This document shows positions 14,290 through 15,819 of a stretch of 15,819 nt of DNA, in pieces (within the stretch, counting starts at the first letter, position 1; each line of letters begins with the position of its first letter). A model generated the notes under the pieces. It did not search any database and had not been told where the DNA came from. It saw only the letters and a list, made by a program, of their open reading frames with translations. Both the position numbers and the translations under genes were made by a program. The DNA lies in NCBI GenBank assembly GCA_003644175.1, contig QNBS01000010.1:1-15819 (forward strand). Direction: 5' to 3'. The stretch is from Planctomycetota bacterium. Lineage in GTDB: Bacteria; Planctomycetota; Phycisphaerae; Sedimentisphaerales; Anaerohalosphaeraceae.

Positions 14290-15819
14290 ATGAAAACGGC
14301 ACAATTTGTGGTACTGGCTGCGGTTCTGGCGGCCGCACTGATTTGCGAATCGGCCTTTTGCCGGGTCAAACTTGTAACCGTCAAGACAACCGCCGCCGGC
14401 GCCGCCGGCTATGAAGCCCTCAAGGCAAACAAATCGTCCGGCATGATAAAGGCTTCTCCGAAGACCGAAGTCGAAATGCAGTATGAGATAATCCGGCGCG
14501 ATCTGCAAAATCGCAAACGCATAATCGGTCATGCCGACCAGACGTTCAACCGGCAGTCCCTGATTCTGGATTCCGACCGCGACTGTCTCGACGTCATCCT
14601 GCGTCGAACCGCCGCTCTGCTCGACGATCTCGTAAAGACGCCTGCTGGTCCGGATTTGACGCAGCCGGCGGCCGAGTTGAAGAAACTGCACGCTCAAGCC
14701 GTGGGCGTCGAGTTGGAAGCCACTGAAGAACGTTTTGAATTGTTCGAGAAAGCCTGCAAGCTGCGCCGCAGGATCGCTTTTTCGAATCCGCTGCTCGATT
14801 TTGACAAGATACTCTTCATCAAGCGCCATCGCTCCGGCTTCAACCACATGTGCGATCAATACTACGGCGTCAACACCAAACCCGGCGGGGGCATCTGCGT
14901 ATTGACCGATCCTTTCGGCGACGCCCCGCAGCTTACCGATGTACTCGCCGATTCGGTCGTTCAGCGAGGTCGGCTCAAAGGCCAAAAGCTCACCGGCGGC
15001 TCCTTCCTTTCGCCGGACCTGTCCTGGGACGGCAAAACGATTGTTTTTGCATACGTCGAGTGCACCGGCGACACCGCCCACCGATATCACACCGACCCGT
15101 CCCGCGGCCACTGGGATCCGGGGCGATGTTACCATATCTTCAAGGTAAATGTCGATGGCTCTGGTCTTGAGCAGCTTACCGACGGCACGTGGAATGATTT
15201 CGACCCGTGCTGGCTGCCCAACGGCCGGGTCGCGATGATCTCCGAGCGGCGCGGCGGATACCTCCGCTGCGGCAGGGTGTGTCCCACCTACACGCTGTAT
15301 GACATGAAAGCCGACGGCACGGACATTCGCTGTCTGAGCGTCCACGAGACCAACGAGTGGCATCCGAGCGTGACCAATGACGGCATGATCGTCTATACCC
15401 GGTGGGATTACGTGGACCGGCACGGCTGCACCGCCCATCTGCCGTGGATAACCACCCCCGACGGGCGCGATGCGCGGGCGATACACGGCAATTTCGCACC
15501 GCGAGAACTGCGTGCCGATATGGAGCTGGATGTCCGGGCGATTGGCGGCTCCAACCGCTTTGTCGCCACCGGCGCCCCGCATCACGGCCAGGCCTTCGGC
15601 TCGCTGGTCATATTCGACCCGCGAATCGAAGATAACGACGCCATGGCCCCGGTAAAGCGCCTCACGCCCGAAGTCGATTTCCCCGAGACCCAGGGCGGCG
15701 CACAGGTCTACGGCACGGCCTGGCCGCTCAGCGAAAAGTACTATCTCTGCGTGTATGACGCCGGCATGAAAAAAGGAATGGGCAGGCAGGGCCAAAGGTT
15801 TGTCCGCGGCAACTACGGC
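14290..15819 (+). CDS. HzsA-related secreted beta-propeller (PD40/TolB-like) protein, 3' end beyond the window
   Basis: A frame of 510 codons runs without a stop to the right edge. I choose ATG 14290 because AGGA stands eight bases upstream; an in-frame ATG at 14281 is possible. Residues 1-22 form a Sec signal peptide (cut likely near ESA). Then come a helical segment (about 60-160) and a propeller beginning with NPLLDFDKILFIKR, HMCDQYYG, GSFLSPDLSWDGKTIVFAY (237-255), FKVNVDGSGLEQLTDG, NDFDPCWLPNGRVAMISERR, HETNEWHPSVTNDGMIVYTR (352-371) and GAPHHGQAFGSLVIFDPR (428-445). These are PD40 blades of the family related to the alpha subunit of anammox hydrazine synthase, common in Planctomycetota that do not make hydrazine. 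No CxxCH haem site is seen in the visible part, although in true HzsA the haems lie further on. It is exported; substrate or partner unknown. Codon use is strongly GC-biased, which leaves the opposite strand open by chance. Confidence 0.85.
   Translation, partial: MKTAQFVVLAAVLAAALICESAFCRVKLVTVKTTAAGAAGYEALKANKSSGMIKASPKTEVEMQYEIIRRDLQNRKRIIGHADQTFNRQSLILDSDRDCLDVILRRTAALLDDLVKTPAGPDLTQPAAELKKLHAQAVGVELEATEERFELFEKACKLRRRIAFSNPLLDFDKILFIKRHRSGFNHMCDQYYGVNTKPGGGICVLTDPFGDAPQLTDVLADSVVQRGRLKGQKLTGGSFLSPDLSWDGKTIVFAYVECTGDTAHRYHTDPSRGHWDPGRCYHIFKVNVDGSGLEQLTDGTWNDFDPCWLPNGRVAMISERRGGYLRCGRVCPTYTLYDMKADGTDIRCLSVHETNEWHPSVTNDGMIVYTRWDYVDRHGCTAHLPWITTPDGRDARAIHGNFAPRELRADMELDVRAIGGSNRFVATGAPHHGQAFGSLVIFDPRIEDNDAMAPVKRLTPEVDFPETQGGAQVYGTAWPLSEKYYLCVYDAGMKKGMGRQGQRFVRGNYG

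Noticed and set aside
14263-15795. A 510-codon open frame on the minus strand at the right end
   Set aside because: The plus strand carries an open frame over the same bases with a signal peptide and many conserved PD40/HzsA-related motifs. The minus frame gives no recognisable domain and is explained by GC-biased codons leaving the antisense frame open.
1-15819. CRISPR arrays, tRNA or rRNA genes, insertion sequences or attachment-site repeats
   Set aside because: No regularly spaced repeats, cloverleaf, transposase motifs or flanking direct repeats could be recognised by eye, including at the edges of the ATPase-DUF4276-HAD unit.

Overview
The window looks like chromosomal DNA of a bacterium, most likely a Planctomycetota member of the Phycisphaerae type. 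That assignment is an inference. It rests on three gene types: a prepilin-like protein with a C-terminal 'VDGH' signature, an HzsA-related secreted beta-propeller protein, and an unusually large Cus-type RND pump. Coding is moderately GC-rich. GTG is used as a start codon, and TAG, TAA and TGA are all used as stops.

Layout. (1) Positions 1-2221, minus strand: a macromolecular-synthesis operon reading leftwards, with its own sigma-70-like promoter (2194-2221), dnaG, then the first 66 codons of what is probably rpoD, cut by the window edge. dnaG is interrupted by one in-frame TAG and so appears as two abutting reading frames (2038-1346 and 1345-242). (2) Positions 2231-4787, minus strand: a compact three-gene unit with its own promoter (4759-4787) and a terminator-like hairpin (2231-2266). 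It encodes an OLD/AAA_21-type ATPase, an overlapping DUF4276 (TOPRIM-like) protein and a HAD hydrolase. The first two resemble the two-gene ATPase plus TOPRIM anti-phage systems (AbiL, PARIS, OLD/Gabija style). (3) Positions 4836-13060, minus strand: a copper/silver-type efflux operon in the order outer-membrane factor lipoprotein, small His-containing membrane protein, CusB-like adaptor, CusA-like RND pump. The gaps between genes are 37, 14 and 13 nt. (4) Positions 13176-15819, plus strand: a prepilin-like gene with a good promoter and terminator, then an HzsA-related secreted PD40 protein that runs off the right edge.

The efflux genes form one machine. CusA binds and pumps the metal (all three Cu/Ag-binding methionine positions of E. 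coli CusA appear present), CusB with two metal-binding modules feeds it, and the outer-membrane factor completes the channel. No metal sensor or two-component regulator lies in the window.

The observations most worth a second look are the amber codon inside the essential primase gene, the promoter-equipped ATPase-DUF4276-HAD unit, the prepilin gene whose best-placed start codon reads ATA, and the small membrane protein with an H-x13-H pair inside the efflux operon. All database-level assignments here come from recognising motifs by eye; no search was run.
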